In this document: piece after piece, positions 32,737 to 34,040 of the stretch
How positions within the stretch are numbered: the first letter of the stretch is position 1
Layout: each line of letters opens with the position of its first letter
Assembly: GCA_035577985.1 (NCBI GenBank)
Contig: DATJZY010000073.1
Coordinates: forward strand, 1 to 34,040
DNA length: 34,040 bases
Source of the DNA: Candidatus Eisenbacteria bacterium
Lineage (GTDB): Bacteria > Desulfobacterota > Binatia > DP-6
Direction of reading: 5' to 3'
Notes under the pieces: model-generated
What the model saw: the letters and a program-made list of their open reading frames with translations, nothing else
Told to the model about the DNA's origin: nothing
The model's database searches: none
Program-made: the position numbers and the translations under genes

Positions 32737-33843
32737 ATGGATCTGATCATCAGCTTCGCCACGGCGCTGGTGGCGCTGCTGATCTGCTTGCAGGTGACGG
32801 TCCTCTTGCTGTGGATCGAGCGCAAGGGCTCGGCCCTGATCCAGGACCGGGTCGGCGCCGACCGCGCCAACGTGTTCGGTGGGCTGCTGCCATTCAACCT
32901 CGGAATCGTGAACACCATGATGGCCGATCCTCTGAAGCTGCTCACCAAGGAGGACATCGTGCCGGCAGCCGCGGACCATTTCCTTCACTGGCTCGCGCCC
33001 TGGCTTGCGGTGTTTCCGCTCTTCCTGACCTTCGCCGTGGTGCCCTTCGGCGATGTGCTCGTGGTCGGCGGGCGGCAGATCAACCTGCAGGCCGTCGAGC
33101 TCTCCGGAGGCATCCTCTTCGTGCTCGCGCTGGTATCGCTCGGCGTGTACGGGGTGATCGTCGGCGGCTGGGCATCCAACTCCCGCTACGCCTTTCTGGG
33201 CGCCGTCCGTGGCTCGGCACAGATGATCTCCTACGAGATCGCCATGGGTCTCGCGCTGGTGAGCGTCGCTCTCACCTACGGGACGCTCGATCTCCAGGAG
33301 ATCGCACGTGCACAGGGGCAACTGATGTGGGGCGTCGTGCCCGCCTGGGGAATCTTCTACCAGCCGATCGCCTTCGTCCTGCTCTTCATCGCCGGCATTG
33401 CCGAATCGAAGCGCGCGCCGTTCGATCTGCCGGAGGCCGAGAGCGAGCTCGTGGCCGGCTTCCAGACCGAGTACTCCGGCTCGAAGATGTCGATGTTCAT
33501 GATGTCAGACTTCATCGAGGTGGCGATCGTGGCGGCGCTCACGACGACGCTGTTCTTCGGTGGTTGGCAGGTGCCGTTCCTGTATCGCGACGGGTTCCAT
33601 TTCCCCGGCGGGTTCGCGGTGGCCGTTCCGTCTCTGGTCGTCACGCTGCTCCAGGTGGTCGCGTTTCTGGTGAAGGTGTTCGTGTTCTGTTGGATCCAGA
33701 TTCTGATCCTCTGGTCCGTGCCCCGGCTACGCTACGACCAGCTCATGATGTTCGGCTGGAAGAAGCTGTTGCCGGTCGGTCTCGCCAACGTGGCGGCGTC
33801 GGCGGTCCTGGTGCTGTGGCTCGAGGGGTGGACCGGGGCATGA
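32737..33843 (+). CDS. nuoH: NADH-quinone oxidoreductase subunit H
   Basis: The 368-residue protein has about eight transmembrane helices. WIERKGSALIQDRVGADRAN, ADPLKLLTKEDIVP, RGSAQMISYEIAMGLAL and KRAPFDLPEAESELVAGFQTEYSG are diagnostic of NuoH, which forms much of the quinone-binding chamber of complex I. GGGGAA precedes ATG 32737. Its stop overlaps the nuoJ start (ATGA), showing translational coupling. Confidence 0.97.
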   Translation: MDLIISFATALVALLICLQVTVLLLWIERKGSALIQDRVGADRANVFGGLLPFNLGIVNTMMADPLKLLTKEDIVPAAADHFLHWLAPWLAVFPLFLTFAVVPFGDVLVVGGRQINLQAVELSGGILFVLALVSLGVYGVIVGGWASNSRYAFLGAVRGSAQMISYEIAMGLALVSVALTYGTLDLQEIARAQGQLMWGVVPAWGIFYQPIAFVLLFIAGIAESKRAPFDLPEAESELVAGFQTEYSGSKMSMFMMSDFIEVAIVAALTTTLFFGGWQVPFLYRDGFHFPGGFAVAVPSLVVTLLQVVAFLVKVFVFCWIQILILWSVPRLRYDQLMMFGWKKLLPVGLANVAASAVLVLWLEGWTGA

Positions 33844-34040
33844 TCCTCTTCTGGCTCCTGGCCGTTCTGTCGGTCGCCTCGGCGCTGACCGTGGTCCTCC
33901 ACCGCAACCCGGTGTACTGCGCGCTCGCGCTGGTGATGGCGTTCGTCCAGGTGGCCCTCATGTTCGCCGCGCTCGACGCACACCTGATCGCTCTGCTGCA
34001 GGTCGTCGTCTACGCCGGCGCCATCGTCGTGCTGTTTCTG
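33840..34040 (+). CDS. nuoJ: NADH-quinone oxidoreductase subunit J, 3' end beyond window
   Basis: The first 67 residues are visible: two transmembrane helices with LFWLLAVLSVASALTVVLHR, NPVYCALALVMAFVQVA and LIALLQVVVYAGAIVVLFL. The last is the conserved NuoJ helix (VYxGAIxVLFLF). ATG 33840 overlaps the nuoH stop by four bases. NuoJ is a small membrane subunit of complex I. The order nuoH-nuoJ without nuoI continues the unusual gene set. The frame runs off the end of the window. Confidence 0.93.
   Translation, partial: MILFWLLAVLSVASALTVVLHRNPVYCALALVMAFVQVALMFAALDAHLIALLQVVVYAGAIVVLFL

Noticed and set aside
1..34040. tRNA, rRNA, CRISPR, integrase, transposase, prophage
   Set aside because: I looked for characteristic sequences and proteins and saw none. 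The gene debris near 24.5 kb carries no recognisable mobile-element ends.

Overview
The window is GC-rich, densely coded chromosomal DNA, probably from a Gram-negative bacterium. It has an outer-membrane efflux channel, lipoproteins, complex I membrane subunits and FixL/FixJ- and NtrC-type regulators. A wax-ester synthase, a secreted CYKVKD-type protein fragment and many uncharacterised secreted proteins fit an uncultured deltaproteobacterial or Binatia-like lineage. That placement is inference. I see no tRNA, rRNA, CRISPR array, integrase or insertion sequence.

Layout. 1-4.8 kb: a PlsC-like acyltransferase (cut by the window edge), a WS/DGAT acyltransferase, a lipoprotein plus orphan ABC ATPase pair, and a lipase. 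5.1-10.1 kb (minus): a four-gene efflux operon ordered like E. coli ytcA-mdtN-mdtO-mdtP. 10.4-16.4 kb (plus): malQ, a GNAT acetyltransferase, a sterol-type glycosyltransferase with a Cys/His-rich tail, and two uncharacterised genes. 16.6-22.3 kb: a truncated secreted gene, a FixJ regulator, a lone receiver overlapping a receiver-less sigma-54 activator, a truncated VIT1/CCC1 membrane protein, and a triple-PAS FixL-like kinase. 22.5-25.3 kb: an HSL-type hydrolase, a small periplasmic protein, and about 1.2 kb of gene debris and regulatory sites. 25.3-30.4 kb: a KdpD/phytochrome-like kinase, an Rcp1-like receiver and a 1028-residue multisensor hybrid kinase. 31.0 kb to the end: an SSADH-like aldehyde dehydrogenase followed at once by nuoA, nuoH and nuoJ.

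The main discovery is a repeated regulatory module, found by eye. A -24/-12 (sigma-54) promoter, GGCACG-N4-TTGC with GG-N10-GC spacing, lies 50-112 bp downstream of a pair of 16-bp palindromes of consensus TGNCGA-N4-TCGRCA. The paired sites are 20 bp apart centre to centre (19 in one case). I see seven such promoters: before the lipase (minus), malQ, the GNAT gene, the truncated secreted gene, the periplasmic protein (minus), a gene remnant at 24.9 kb, and the aldehyde dehydrogenase-nuo unit. The last has a second, apparently decayed module further upstream. Paired enhancer sites plus a -24/-12 promoter is the classical layout for a sigma-54 activator. One such activator, with GAFTGA and a Fis-type HTH, is encoded at 18322-19389 beside a free-standing receiver and several kinases. 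I infer a local sigma-54 regulon linking lipid, carbohydrate and respiratory genes to the sensor cluster. The assignment to this particular activator is untested.

A second theme is decay of duplicated genes. Two 3' remnants of FixL-like kinases lie just upstream of intact two-component genes. A remnant of the periplasmic-protein gene includes its terminator-like hairpin, and a remnant of an AAA-ATPase regulator abuts it.
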